NCBI RefSeq assembly: GCF_954871325.1
Contig: NC_088776.1
Span: 48,564,569-48,628,568 of the forward strand
Direction: 5' to 3'
Origin: Gordionus sp. m RMFG-2023
Lineage: Eukaryota; Nematomorpha; Gordioida; Chordodea; Parachordodidae
DNA: 64,000 bases
The notes below the pieces were generated by a model. It was not told where the DNA came from. It was given only the letters and a program-made list of their open reading frames with translations, and did no database searches. The translations under genes and the position numbers were made by a program. Below, one piece after another: positions 13,060-25,522 of the stretch; the first letter of the stretch is position 1, and each line of letters starts with the position of its first letter.

Positions 13060-14960
13060 TGTAAAGTTGAAGATAATGATACTATTATGAAAGATCACCA
13101 TGGTGCAAATATTGAGCGTCATATCAACAAAAATCATCCTCTAAAACTTGAAAAAATAAACAAACTAAAGCCAAAAAGAGAAAAATAATTAGGATTTCAT
13201 CAAGCGTACAGATATTTGAAGTATCGAACAAAAAATATCAGTAAAATTAAATTGTTGTAGTTATGGTACCTCATAATGACGGTAATCGATCTAAGGTGTC
13301 TTTGACAAAAAGGCATTAGGCAAAAATGCTCAAATTTTAATGTTTAAATATTAAGAAAAAGATAAAAATTATTAATATCTTCTATACACATGTTTCATTC
13401 TTCACAAAAAAATATTTAATTAATGATAATGCACAGCCGCTGTGATCTTTACATACATTTTTATAAAAAAACTATGCACATATGTATAGTACATTGAAAA
13501 TGTTAGATGTTGGGCTAAATGTATTACTACGCGTTCATAGCAAGGCCTGATGTTAGGGTTAATTTAAGCATAACGGTAGAGTATGAGAAATACTCAATTT
13601 TATTAAACACCAAATCCACTACAATTGTTAAAATTTAACAGAAATTTGGGGCTGCTGAGCAGCGCGAAGTAACAATAAGTTACTTTTAATTTTTATCTAA
13701 CACGCTGTTCAGGTTAAGGCCTGTTGCCCTAGTGGTGAAGTTGGCTAATGCTATGCAACATAGATAAGGATTTGTGTTTAGATGAAGAGAAATACTTTAT
13801 TAGGCACCAAACCTACTGTAAAATCTAAATTTAGAGCATGAAACAGCCAATAAGTTTTTTTAGTTTTTATTGAACTAGTCGCTGTCCTGATACAAAACCC
13901 ATGGACCGAATTAAAAGTTAGCTTAGGGCTATGTAACAAGGTTAGTATTTATATTAAATATGGAGAAATACCATTTTATTATGCACAAAACCCACTACAT
14001 TCAGTAAAAACTAAAATACTCAGAGCTCCTGAGCAGCACGAAGCAGCAAATAAGTTTCTTTTCGTTCTTGCCGAAGGGGGTCCAAGCTAAGTCATGAACA
14101 CGTTAGCGATTAGCTTAAGATTATGAAACAATGATAAGGACTAGTGTTTATATTAGATGAGGAAAAATACTAATTTGATTAAAGACAAAACCCACTATAG
14201 TTGGTAAATATAACAGTTACTTAGAGCCATGTAAAATAAATTATTTTTAAAAATAATTTTAAACTCCCCTTTCTATGTATTTAAAAATTAATATAAATTA
14301 AATTTGGATATTTTTGATTGTCTTTTATTCCAAGACATTTGTCAGGGATTCCTTAATGATGAACCATTCAAATTAATCGATGACAGCTAATTTAAAAATT
14401 CCTATTTAGAAAGCATGGGTAATATTAAAATTAATTTTTAAAATATTAAATCGAATGTTGCAAAATTACCCTTGAGTATTTGGCAAAATATAACCAAAGA
14501 AATAAATGAAAAACTAGTATCTCCAAAAATTGACTGTAACTTGTTTAGACAGGTCCATTATTGAATCAATATTCATTATATTCAAAAAAGATTCTGAGAA
14601 CACTAGCAATATAAGAAATTTTTAAATGGCCTAATGCTGGAAATAAAAAATTCCTTTTAATAAAAGTATTAGATGATTATAGAATCAAAACATCACAAGT
14701 ATAAAAGATGGTAAAATTTTTCATGGAGAATAGTGATTATGATGACAAACAAATATAAAATATAGAGAAATAAAATATTTCTAATAATTTCATAAATGTA
14801 TATAACAAATTAACAATCGATCTTAATGATGTTCAATGCAATATTATATATATAAGATGTGTTTCTCATACCTTACAACTTGGGTATATGGTAGCACTAG
14901 GTTATGCCGAAAGTGCTGCTGTTTATGAAAATCATGCTGGCGCAGAATTTTTTTATATAT
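13060..14960 (+). mobile_element. hAT transposon remnant (BED finger and catalytic-core scraps)
   Basis: At about 13079-13190 the plus strand encodes GANIERHINKNHPLKLEK, matching the His half of a BED-type zinc finger. At about 14815-14900 it encodes NIIYIRCVSHTLQLGYM, the RC.AHTLQL signature of the hAT core. Between them lies a tandem repeat (13530-14260). The frame is broken in many places. The last part (about 14900-14960) includes ESAAVYENHAGAE, with no family match. Ends are not defined. Confidence 0.5.
13530..14260. repeat. Degenerate ~190-bp tandem repeat, about 3.6 units
   Basis: The words GAGAAATAC, then CAC(C/A)AAA(C/T)CC(T/A)CT, then AGCA...AATAAGTT, then an AACA(A)...GATAAGGA segment recur in order. 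Units start near 13585, 13787, 13963 and 14159 (spacings about 202, 176 and 196 bp), with a partial unit before the first. The units differ by roughly a quarter to a third, so the array is old. It sits between the two coding scraps of a hAT remnant. Confidence 0.65.
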
Positions 14961-15590
14961 TTTATACTTTTTTATTCTAACTGGTCAACATCCTAAATAA
15001 TTCCTTATACTCTTATCAATTTTATAATGAGTCAGCCAAATCATGATAGATTTGACATGGAATGGTCCATTAAAATTGTTTTTTTTAAATAAATATTATC
15101 TTAAAAGAGGTGCACTTGCAATGTATCGCCAATATGAAAATTGCAATGAGCCAATGTGATTTCACTATATGGTTATTTTGAGGTGATAAATATGTCTGGT
15201 ATAGGTTTAAAATGGGATTGGGCCTAAAAAAATTTAATTTAAATTTAGCTAATTATAAGGATATTAAATTAAACAATTAATCTCAAATCCTTATAATTTC
15301 ATTAATATTATTTATCTATAACTGTATTCTAGTGTAGTAGTAATCTCCTTTTATTTCAAACTAGTCATATTTTCTTCCAAAACAGTTGCCAACTAACTTA
15401 AAAAAATATTTCAATCTTCTAATAATGAATTTCAGTATTGCAAACAAAATGATTGCCTAAACACAATTAAATGTTGTTTATTTTCACTGAATACAAAATA
15501 AATTAAATTTTTGGATATGTTTTGAACAAGATTAACCAAATGCTAATTAATATGAAATTTCTAAATAAAATATTATATTTCCATTAGTAT

Positions 15591-15973
15591 CATTGGTGTA
15601 GCTAGGAATTTTCCTTAGAGGGGGTCCATACATATAAAAGCCTGGGGGGCTTTGCCCCCAGATCCCCAAGTTTATCTTACAAATCATAACCATATTTTCG
15701 ATAATATATAATAATATATTTTTTAAATGCATCAATAATATGTTATTATAATTTAGTAGATTATTCTCAATGACTCTAAAATAATACTATACAGAATAAT
15801 TTCAATAGTAATATAATATCCTTCCACAAACATCAAAACCAGAAAAATATAAATATTAATGGTGTTATTTGATATAAAGTTGCTTTAAAGTCTTTTGAAC
15901 TTATAATCTAATAATAAATTTTTGCTCTGGGAGGGGTCCAAACCCGAAAACCAACCCCATAGATACACCACTG
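15591..15973. mobile_element. MITE with (C)A(G/T)TGGTGTA ends
   Basis: The left end reads CATTGGTGTAGCTAGG. The right end read inward reads CAGTGGTGTATCTATGG, an imperfect terminal inverted repeat of about 16 bp. Flanks (ATTAGTAT left, ATAGTATT right) are similar but not an exact 8-bp duplication. The interior is non-coding with GC-rich subterminal stretches (CCTGGGGGGCTTTGCCCCC at about 15641). The TIR belongs to the widespread CAGTGGCGTAGC type of hAT-derived ends. Confidence 0.5.
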
Positions 15974-16984
15974 ATAGTATTATTTCCGCATAATTATATA
16001 TGATTTGCTTGAGCAAAATATTTAAAACTAATGTGGGATTGGAAATTTTTTTAAATATTTATTACAGGCTTGGGTCAGGATTGTAAAAAAATCAAGGCTC
16101 ATGAAGGTCTCTATTCTAAATTAGACTGCAAGTTAGTTTAAAGCCTGAGCTTGATACTTAAAGAATACAAAAATTAAAATTTTAATAGCTAGATAGTAAG
16201 ATTAGGTTAAGCCAGGCTGAAAAAAAAGAATTTGTATTGCTCTAGTTTGTATATATAAAATAAATAATCAAATATAAATAGCTTTAAAAATAATTACCAC
16301 CACATATATATATCATTTTTTGTGGAAGAGCTTGAATTTCATTTTGAGGCTCAACAATTGAATCTTCCATCTAATTTAAAAATTGAGCAATCTTTAGCAA
16401 GTTTTAATTGTTCTATAAATTTATAGGAAAAAATTTAAATATGGTAAAAAATTTTGCTTGGTTGATTTATTGTTAAGACAGGTATTATTTAGTTTGGAGA
16501 ATTGAATTTATAATATAAAATTGTTCTAATTATGAATAGCAGAATAAATGTAAAGAAGTAAAAAAAAGATTTTATCATATAGATTTCTATATATTATTAA
16601 AATTCATTTTTATGATATAGATTGCGTTGATATAATACAAGGATGCTAATTAAACAAATTTAAAAAACTTTTCTTACATTTTGAGAATGTTTAATAAGAG
16701 TTAGAAAATAATTATTTTGAATGACAGTTACCCTGGGTAGTTATGCATGCACCGTGCATTAAATTAAATACTTTATCACATTTATTAAATTACAAATATA
16801 TTCTGAGTGTCACATTATTATAATAAAGTTTACCATGTGATGAGTTTACTTTTTTTTAATTTTTATTTCTATTTAAAAACGATTGCAATTTACAATAAAA
16901 GATATAAGCTATATAAATAAAATATATATTATTATTTTTTTAAAAAATGTAATAAACTAATGTAATGTATTTAAAAAATGAACA
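15974..16984. other. Intergenic AT-rich DNA
   Basis: Includes an eroded stretch at about 16060-16220 with repeated AGGCT / TTAGACTGCAAG / GCCTGAGCTTG words that looks like a transposon end. No coding signal. Confidence 0.4.
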
Positions 16985-17520
16985 TGAGGAGGTGCCTCTA
17001 GGCTATGGCACCGTGGATCGATATACTATGATGAGGCCTGTAAATTTCTATTTAAATTTGTTGATGTAGATAAAAACCTTCCTGACGATCACCCGAAATT
17101 GAGCGCATTTTTTGGCCGAGTGCCTTAAAATTAGTTATTGCTAGGGGTCTAAAAGCACCGATTGTGTCAAAAACAATGGGGGGTTAGAGTAATATTAGGA
17201 ATGTTAATGTATTTATTAATTTTCTAATTTCCGCACTAACAGGAATTAGAGCTAAAGAATTGAGCGAACTGATCAACACATGTATAATCCCAGAATACCG
17301 GGATTTTCCTAATCCATGGAATAAGTTTCATTCCATCAAGCCTAATATTGTCCCCGATATTAAGACCAACATGCTCCAAAGTTGATGGAATATTAGCTGA
17401 ACGGAGATTTTTAGCGATAATTAAATTTAGTTCTTGGTGGTGTAAATGGCGGCCTTTATTATGAGAAACGATAGTGAAATGGTGATAACCTAGACTGTCG
17501 TCAGCGAGCTGATTTTATCA
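16985..17520 (-). mobile_element. R2-like non-LTR retrotransposon fragment (endonuclease and C-terminal tail)
   Basis: On the minus strand, reading down from 17520, consecutive matches appear: HHLHHQELNLIIAKNLRSAN, IPSTLEHVGLNIGDNIRLDG, MKLIPWIRKIPVFWDYTCVD, then (after a break) VFDTIGAF and LGQKMRSISGDRQEGFYLHQ followed by IEIYRPHHSISIHGAIA. This order is that of the restriction-like endonuclease (RH ... (R)PDG ... WD.TC.D) and tail of R2-type non-LTR elements. The Pro of the usual RPDG is replaced by Leu in RLDG. At least two stops and a frameshift are visible; only the 3' third of the element remains. Confidence 0.7.
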
Positions 17521-17833
17521 ACCAAAGAAAATACAATTTTTATGAGAGTTATTGTAAAAGACGAGAAATAATTTTAATTGTGTAACAAAATGAACATTAA
17601 TGTTTTTGATAGGTTTTTTATATAGAAATAATTATTAGTTTTTTTTATAAAAACATTTGTCTTGTTAAATTATTTTGATTATTATTTTTTTATATCACAA
17701 TAAATTGTGCATTGGACATTACTTTTTTGTTTTATGAGAAAAATTAATAAAAAAAAAAATTTGAAAGAAAAATCAAAAAGGGATATAAAAACTTTTCATA
17801 TAAATCTAAGATTGTGAAAAATAAAATTATAAC

Positions 17834-18049
17834 TAGTGTTATTAAGTGGCTCGATTCAAGACGATTTTTAATACCTAACTCAATATTTCATCTAAAAAAA
17901 ATATTATGCAAGCCTGAAGATTTTGTTTATAGGAGGCACAAACGTCTAAATATATATTATCGAAATCTTGAGGCCTACAATATTTTTCTGGCTAAAATAT
18001 AGTTAGCCTTTATAAAAATCGACTCGAAACAAGCTGTTTAACAACACTA
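17834..18049. mobile_element. Palindromic MITE, family 1, copy 2
   Basis: Homologous along its length to 11191-11413. It starts TAGTGTTATTAAGTGGCTCG and ends with an inverse form ...CTGTTTAACAACACTA, within CTAG at both ends and with TA target bases. About 80% similar to copy 1 by eye. A 62-codon open frame across it is a by-product of the MITE, not a gene. Confidence 0.75.
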
Positions 18050-18248
18050 GAATAACTACATCAACAGAATAAGCATGGTGGTCACTAGTCCTTACAATCT
18101 CAGAGGGGAATTTTTTTTTTTTCAAAATTTCTTTTTTTAGCTAACATTTTTTTTCTTGTTAGCTAAAATTAATCAAAATTACTTTCTTTATTTTTATCTA
18201 ACATTATGTTATATTACCTTCTTGTTTTTAACTAACTTTCCTTTTTTT

Positions 18249-18330
18249 ATTAGTATAAAAAAATTATAATTTTGAGGAGAATCGAACCTTTGTATCCCTC
18301 ACCCCCCTGACGCTACTGATGATAAGCTAC
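18249..18330 (-). other. Possible tRNA-derived SINE head (boxes A and B)
   Basis: On the minus strand TAGCGTCAGGGGG fits an internal RNA polymerase III box A and GGTTCGATTCTCC fits a box B, about 35 nt apart. The cloverleaf stems pair poorly and no anticodon arm is convincing, so a SINE head or decayed tRNA is more likely than a working tRNA gene. Confidence 0.3.
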
Positions 18331-19194
18331 TTAGAAATAAAAATTATAGAGCCTATAGGAATTAAGTATAAGGCGATTAAAAAATTAAAATTCGATTTAA
18401 CCCGAAATGCATTCTAGCATGTGTAGAATATTTACCCTTTAAATTTCAGCCAATTTCATCCATAGACATTTTAGTATTTTTTAATTTATATGAAAAATCC
18501 ATATAAAGATTAATATATAGTTCTAAAGTTCATGACAAAATTGGCTAAAATTTATAGGGCAAATACTCTACACATGTTAGATTCCGGTTAAATTGGATTT
18601 TAAAATTTTTTAAATCGCCCTCGGTAAAGGATTTAAAATCAAGTGATTCCGAATCCCCACGAATTCCGAATCCCCATACGACATATATATATAATAATTA
18701 TAAAACATATGATTGATCCTAATTACTACATATTAGTTGCCAAAATCAATATTAGCTACAAAATCTTAATTTATATACACTTGTTGCAAAAAACAATATT
18801 ATATGTACAGGGATCGGTATACTTTAAGAAAAAGGGTATTTAGATACCGATATAAATACTCTTTAAATATGAATATTTAAGTGACAGATAATGTGTTACA
18901 ACTTAATTAAGTAATTTTAATTACCCCCTTTTTTGTTATCGAAATCAACTAGCAAATTTTAATTGCCCTCCTTTAGAAATAACTAGCCTTAGAAAATTCG
19001 AAATTGATGAACACGTATGAATTTCATTTTTGGCGAACAAAGGTTGTTTTTTTATTATAACAACATTTGTTACCGCATTGTTTATTAGCACATACAATAC
19101 AATCGATAAAAAACCTAATAAAGAGGGAGGGGGGGGGGGGGGGTTGAGGATATTTTTTATCTTTCCTATTTTTATATCAACTTTATTTTTGACG
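18331..19194. other. Intergenic AT-rich DNA with an inverted segment
   Basis: Two stretches, about 18360-18440 (TTAACCCGAAATGCATTCTA) and about 18545-18620 (AGATTCCGGTTAAATTGGA), are inverted and related across a roughly 100-bp spacer. This suggests another small inverted-repeat element around 18355-18625. A run of G lies at 19127-19143. Confidence 0.35.
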
Positions 19195-19330
19195 GTATTG
19201 CCATTATGCCGCTTCCGATACCGTAAAGAATAATTTTATCAAATTCAAAAAAAAGGAAAGGAAAAAATATGAATAATTTTTTTGTCTTATACGGCTTCTT
19301 TTATTCTTTATACTTAATAATTCTTGAAAA
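19195..19330. repeat. Extra partial LTR copy next to the Ty3/gypsy fossil
   Basis: The segment from TTGCCATTATGCCGCT to ATTCTTGAAAA repeats the middle of the adjoining LTR (same order: GATACCGTAAAGAATAATT, AAAGG microsatellite, ACGGCTTCTTTTAT). It is either a truncated solo LTR or a local duplication. Confidence 0.6.
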
Positions 19331-19340
19331 TACAACTCAC

Positions 19341-19727
19341 TGTGCTCTTAACAAACGTTAAGTTTTTTTTACCTAAATAAATATAAATATAAAACTTTTA
19401 CCTTATGGTCAGGTCACGGCACCAATTATTGCCGTTATGCCGCTGGGAATATTCCCATACCGTAAAGAATAATTTTATTAAATTCAAATTAAAGGAAAGG
19501 AAAGGAAAGGAAAAAAATAATGAATAATTTTTTGCCTAACACGGCTTCTTTTATACTTTATAATTCTTGAAATTTCAAATATCACGACTCATCCTGAGTC
19601 TTACAATCCAAAGTCAAACAAATGCGCCAATGCTATAAAACCAGATTATTGCGCTTGATAAAAATTTAATGAATTTACACAAAAAAATATATCAAAATAA
19701 TAATTAAAAAAAACACCAATTATGACA
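19341..19727 (-). repeat. 3' LTR of the Ty3/gypsy fossil
   Basis: 387 bp, matching 25170-25522 plus 29157-29215. It contains an AAAGG pentanucleotide microsatellite whose copy number differs between the two LTRs. Confidence 0.85.
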
Positions 19728-21229
19728 TCATCCCCCTTACAAACGACCGAACTTCTCTTGCATTTGACTACTGCATTACTCCCGGCTACGTTTCACCATA
19801 AGTTGATTTCGGTGGACCACTTGATCTCTTTTGTTTCGCAATATTTTCATAATCCGTTTTCTTCTTTCGTCTTCCGTAAGTAAACGGGGTAAATGAAAAA
19901 TATGAACTTTATCTTAAAAACCCTATCATTATCTCAAGAAATTTAATTATTATATCACATTCCTCATTTTGAAAAAAACACTCAAAATAATCAAGGGCAC
20001 CCAGAAAATATCAATATTATTTTATAAATCTAATCCGCATTCTTATTCATTGACAGATCTGATAAAATATATACTTTCTTTCTTTCAAAATTTGATCCAC
20101 ATTGTTATTCATTGACAGACCCTTATTTCTCTTCAACTTTAAAAAAACAAGGTAAACGATCTTCAATTTTTTAATGCTTTATATAATATATATATTAAGC
20201 TTGCCTTACATCATTTTTCATATCTCATTACTTTTTCCTTTTTACAACAACTTTTATAAAAAGACACAAAAAATACTCCTACTTCTTCGTGTTTTCATCA
20301 CATTAAAACCCTTAAAATTTTACTCACCTTCCCCTATTACATTTACGATAAATATTTCAACACAGGTTTATATACATAATCTGATTTTCTTTCTACTCAA
20401 GTCTTAAATTCTCATTATCCTCTAGCAAAAAAACAAATTCCTCAATTAAACATATGCGATATAACATGTTATGAAATAAAATACATAGGCTTTAATTAAT
20501 TTGTGAAAATATGTATTTTTATAAAAATTAACTTCAATAATCAGGACAAAATTCTCTTCTAGACACCATAAGTCTTTTTTTATATTTATTTAGACCATTT
20601 TGTTGAGCGGTAATATATATTGAAGATTATAAATTAATTTAAAAAGGTATATATTCATATAAAAATTCAATAATTATGTACAGATAAACATTTTTAGATA
20701 CCATATTGTCTCTTTATCCCATCATGAGAAAAGGAAACCGTTGATCTTTCAATGACGTTAAAAAATTTAAAAGACAGAAAAACTCGGGTCCTTCACTACC
20801 CTTTTATTTCCGTCCTCCACTTCCGGACCGTAACCGTTCTGGTTCGATTTCTCTTCTCCGCTGGTCAGCATGCCTAAGCCCCATTCTCCGGGAACCTTAT
20901 ACGGCACAGCATTCCATCCATATTTTTGACCACTACTCCCGATTCCTATTTTGTTTACTTCCATACAAACTTGCCCACACTGTGTGGCCTACCTCAAACT
21001 TTCACCATTTTCCTGTTCAATCTTTTTCCCTTCCGGCTCATTTCCTGGCCTCAATGCATCCAAATCGATCCGCGTTCCCCCTCCCAAAAACTTTTCTGAC
21101 GGCGACAACTCCGCCCCTTTCCTGCTATTATTTTAATAAGCCACAGATACCCATATCTCACCTTCTCTAAATTTGGCCTTCTTCAACTAATTATTTACCA
21201 CCACCATTATCTCAGTCTGCCTATTCGAT

Positions 21230-21545
21230 CTCGGATGATAAGGAGGCGCCAGCATATGTTTCGCCCCACTTTCCATAAAAAATTTACCAAACACTTCACT
21301 ACTAAAAGCCGGACCTCCGTCAGACACGATTACCTTGGCCACTCCGATTCATCCATAAATTTTTCAATTTCCTAACCACAATTTCAAACTCCGCCCACTT
21401 GGAGTATGTGTCTACCACAAGGAAATACTCTTTCCTCTCAAACTCAAAGTGGTCCAGGTGTATTCTCTCCCAGGCCCCCGACGCTTGCCATGTTATTCTT
21501 TTTCCCTTGCTGGCACATTGGCCCAGGTATTGCACGCTACACATT
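21230..21545 (-). pseudogene. Integrase region of the Ty3/gypsy fossil
   Basis: A minus-strand reading shows HLDHFEFERKEYFLVVDTYS followed by KWAEFEIV, typical of the start of the retroviral-type integrase core. Degraded. Confidence 0.75.
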
Positions 21546-22534
21546 GCTTAGCCAGCCTCTCAATTACTTCAGTCCTTTGTTCTCAACATCATTTCTTGCC
21601 CCACATCTCGACATAATGTCTGGCAAATACCTCTCTCGTCCCATTCGATATTTCAACGTCAAATCAAAACTTCCTACTCATCTCGACATAATGTCTGGCA
21701 AATACCTATCTTGTCCCCTTTGATATTTCACGTCAAATCAAAACTTCCTACTAATAATCATCAACTCCTTGTTATCTTTTTTAAAAATGTATCAACAGCT
21801 TGTGATCCGTATACACCACAAACCGCCGCCCAATCAAATATTATCTGCATATGGTCAGCCCGAAAATCACCTCCAAGGCCTCCTGTTCGATTACCAAATA
21901 CCTTGTTTCCACATCCCGGAATACTCTGAAGAAAAACGATACCGGTTTCTCTATTCCATCTTGTTTTAGTTGAGACTTCGGGGCTCAGAAATAAAATAGA
22001 AGAAATAGGATTAAATACTAATTCCTTTATTAATTACTATATAAATTACTCAATTATAAACTAACATAAAAGGAAAAAGTAACAAAAAATAAAAATAAAA
22101 ATGCGAAAAAATAAAAAGTTAAGAAAATTAAGGCGAAAAATATAAAAAGTTATAATAATTTTGTATGACAATCTTTTATATCCTCTTTTTTTTATGCAAC
22201 AATTATTCAAATTTTATAATCATTCATTTTACATCCAATTCATCTTTAAATTAAGATAAAGTACAATCTCGTTTCTGAAATATGAATATTACAAAAATTA
22301 ATCTCCTTTCTTTTGAAAACATTATAACAAAAATTTACATGTCTATAACACATCTATCTCATGTAACAAAGTCTCTCCTACTCCTTTACTCGACATATCT
22401 ACCGCCAGAACCACCTCTAATTCGTTGTTGAAACATATCAAAATTGGCTTCTCCTCAAATTTTCTCTTTAGATACTCAAACGCGGCATCTTGCTCATCTC
22501 TCCACTCAAATCACTCGCGTTTTCAACAACTTGT

Positions 22535-23100
22535 TCAATGGCGCTGCCACTCCCTACAAAGAATTTCCGCTTTACACTGCGGCTTCATCATATTTTGATT
22601 TCCAACAATATTTTTATCAACTGGCTTCACTTCCACCCCATTTATTCGATGTCCTAAATACACAACTTCTATTACTCCCAGTACACTTTTCTCTCTACTC
22701 CCTCGCAATCTCTTCTCCCGGATTTTCTGAAATACCTCCTTTAACCATCGATTGTACTGCTGTGTGACCTCCGTTACCAACACATTATCCATATAATAAA
22801 AACTCCCTCTAATCCCTGAAACACTGCCGCCATCTTCCGCTGAAATATCGACGCAGAAACGCCCAACCCAACGGCAACCTCCGAAAGGCGAACAACTTCT
22901 TTGGCATGATTATCGTCAACAATTTCTGAATCTCCTTCCTCACCTGCAATTGCAAATATGCATTCGAAAAATCCACTTTCGAAAAATACCTTCCCCCCTT
23001 TCAAATTAACCAATATTACATCGATCCTAGGTAACAGATATTTCACTTCAACCACCATGGATTCAACGCTACCCGTAAATCCGCACACAACCGCAACTTC
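22535..23100 (-). pseudogene. Reverse transcriptase region of the Ty3/gypsy fossil
   Basis: A minus-strand reading shows YLLPRIDVILVNLKGGKVF and YLGHRINGVEVKPVDKNI, standard Ty3/gypsy reverse transcriptase landmarks. Degraded. Confidence 0.8.
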
Positions 23101-24288
23101 CTATTGGCCTTCTTCACTGATCCCAAAGGCGTCGTCCCGCGGTACACAATCGGGCCCACTATGCCCTCCTTTACCTAGCGATCTAACTCCAGCTCTACCT
23201 CCTGCCTCTATTCTCGCACACCACAATATTTTGGCACACATCCATCTTTCATCCGTATTTTCACTTTATAATCTCTCAAACAGCCTAACACCTGGCAAAA
23301 ATTTTATCATACTCATTTGCCAATCGCTCTACTTCCTTTTGCACAACTTCCAATTCCCCTCCGATCCTTCCGGTCTCCTCTCCATTCCTTGTTATTGCAT
23401 TTCTCGTACTGTAATTCTCCATTTCCTACACCTCGAACTTGTGGTCTCACTACCTCCTTTCTCATCATCGACATCCCCTTTTCCATTTTAATCAACATTT
23501 GACATTCTCTCACCGTATCTACACGATCTTTCATTGTAATTCTCTCACTTTCTCCCCAATAAAGTGACTCACCTTCATTCATCTCTACATTATCCCTTCC
23601 TTCCAACCACTCCTCCGCACCTTTCGGCTATCATCCATCACTGTTTTCAGGATCCCATCTCTACTATCGTTTTCCATGGGATCAAACACACCCCATCACG
23701 CATATACCACCCCCCACACTCCCCAGAAAAAAATCTTAAACCAGACCTACTCTCTTCCAATTCCATCCCAGCACTGTTTCTACCATCCGATCCATTATCC
23801 ATAAATCAAGCACCTGTAGCTCCCCTGTATACAAATCCCCGATTTTTACTCGACCCCCCGTTATCACCGCTCCATCAAAATGCCTCACACAAATCTCCTC
23901 TCTGTTTATAATTCCCCTCGGCTATAATTTATTATATTCCTAATATCCCATCACCAATATTGCCCTTCCCATATCAAACAACATTGATACTACCTTCCCA
24001 TTCAGATTAAACCATACCCTCGGACAGGGATCATACACAAAACTCCCTTTCCTCTCTCCTTGCAACATCCTTATTTCACTTTTCCATTTATCTACTCTCA
24101 TGCTCACCTTTCCCATCTGGCGGCCAGCCTTGCCATCATACATTCACCTTTTTCACAATCCCTCGCCCAATGCCCTCCTTCCGTTACTTAAAACATACAA
24201 TTTGGCTCTCTTTGACTATCTCCAGAACACTGCACTCTGCCTTCGTTTTCAATCGTTGACATTTTCACATTAATGGCGCCCGATACTT

Positions 24289-24570
24289 CTACCCTATGCT
24301 AGAACCCTCCTCTCGTATTGATACATTTCCCATACAATTTTCCCTCCTATGCCCAAATCTACCACATTCAGCGCATCTCACTCTGTCCTGCTTACTGGGA
24401 CAAAACGTCGAAATGTTACAAGTGTTGCCACACTCAAAACATTTAATGTCCCAACAGTTAATCACTATGTGCCCTTTTGCACCATATTTAAAACATACAA
24501 TATTTTTATTCCTCAGACCTTCCATCCTAAACAACCGTTTTAATTCTCTATGACCTGTATATATTCCCAT
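24289..24570 (-). pseudogene. gag zinc-knuckle region of the Ty3/gypsy fossil
   Basis: Cys/His clusters of the CX2CX4HX4C kind (for example CAECGRFGHRRENC) lie near the 5' end of the element, as expected for the nucleocapsid part of gag. Confidence 0.75.
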
Positions 24571-25169
24571 TCTTACATCTTTACCTCCTTTCCATCCTCA
24601 CTCAATTTCAAAAGTTTATTACTAACCCATCCCTGCAACATTTCTTGGACGGGCAACCACGTTACCCTTCCATATCTATCCTCCTCACCGTTATGTCCTT
24701 CGATCAACAACGTCTGTCCCGTATTTTAATACTCCTATTCCGGCGCTCTCTCCTGCCGAAATATAAACTTCCTAACCAAATACGTAATATCACCCAATAT
24801 ATTATATTGTACTTTCGCATATTTAGTTAATTTAAAATCCTTCATTTAACTAACAAAATAATTTATTAAAATAATTAAAAAATTGCGCTATTTTATCTCT
24901 AAATTAATTAATCTATACCAAATATTCTAACAAAAATAAAATATAGCTCAATATATTACCTACAAAAAGTTAATAATTAACTAAACTAAAAATATTTTAA
25001 ATTTTAAACAATATGATACAATTAATAAAATCAATGCCGAAATGATTACTCCAGAGAATCTCTGTGACTTTAACAACAACCACGGCACTCCACCGCCCAC
25101 AAAAAATACTCCACAGAACCCCTGTGCCTTTAACAAATTACTATTCAATCAATGCCACAGTTAACTCAC

Positions 25170-25522
25170 TGTGCTCTTAACAAACAAGTTTTTTTTACCT
25201 AAATAAATATAAATATAAAATTTTTACGTTATTGTCAGGTCACGGCACCAATTATTGCCGTTATACCGCTGAGAATAAATCCGATACCGTAAAGAATAAT
25301 TTTATTAAATTCAAATTAAAAAAAAAGGAAAGGAAAGGAAAGGAAAGGAAAGGAAAAAAATCATGAATAATTTTTTGCCTAACACGGCTTCTTTTATACT
25401 TTATAATTCTTGAAATTTCAAATATCACGACTCATCCTTAGTTTTATAATCCAAAGTCAAACAAATGCGCCAATGTTATCAAACCAGATTATTGCGCGTG
25501 ATAAAAATATAATGAATTTTTA
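25170..25522 (-). repeat. 5' LTR of the Ty3/gypsy fossil, first part
   Basis: Matches 19341-19690; interrupted by the hAT inserted at 25523. Confidence 0.85.

Noticed and set aside
17814-18002. 62-codon open frame at 17.8 kb as a gene
   Set aside because: It lies almost entirely inside palindromic MITE copy 2, whose sibling has no such frame.
22444-23911. Plus-strand open frames rich in Ser, Pro, Leu (up to 177 codons)
   Set aside because: They are antisense shadows of the minus-strand Ty3/gypsy fossil.
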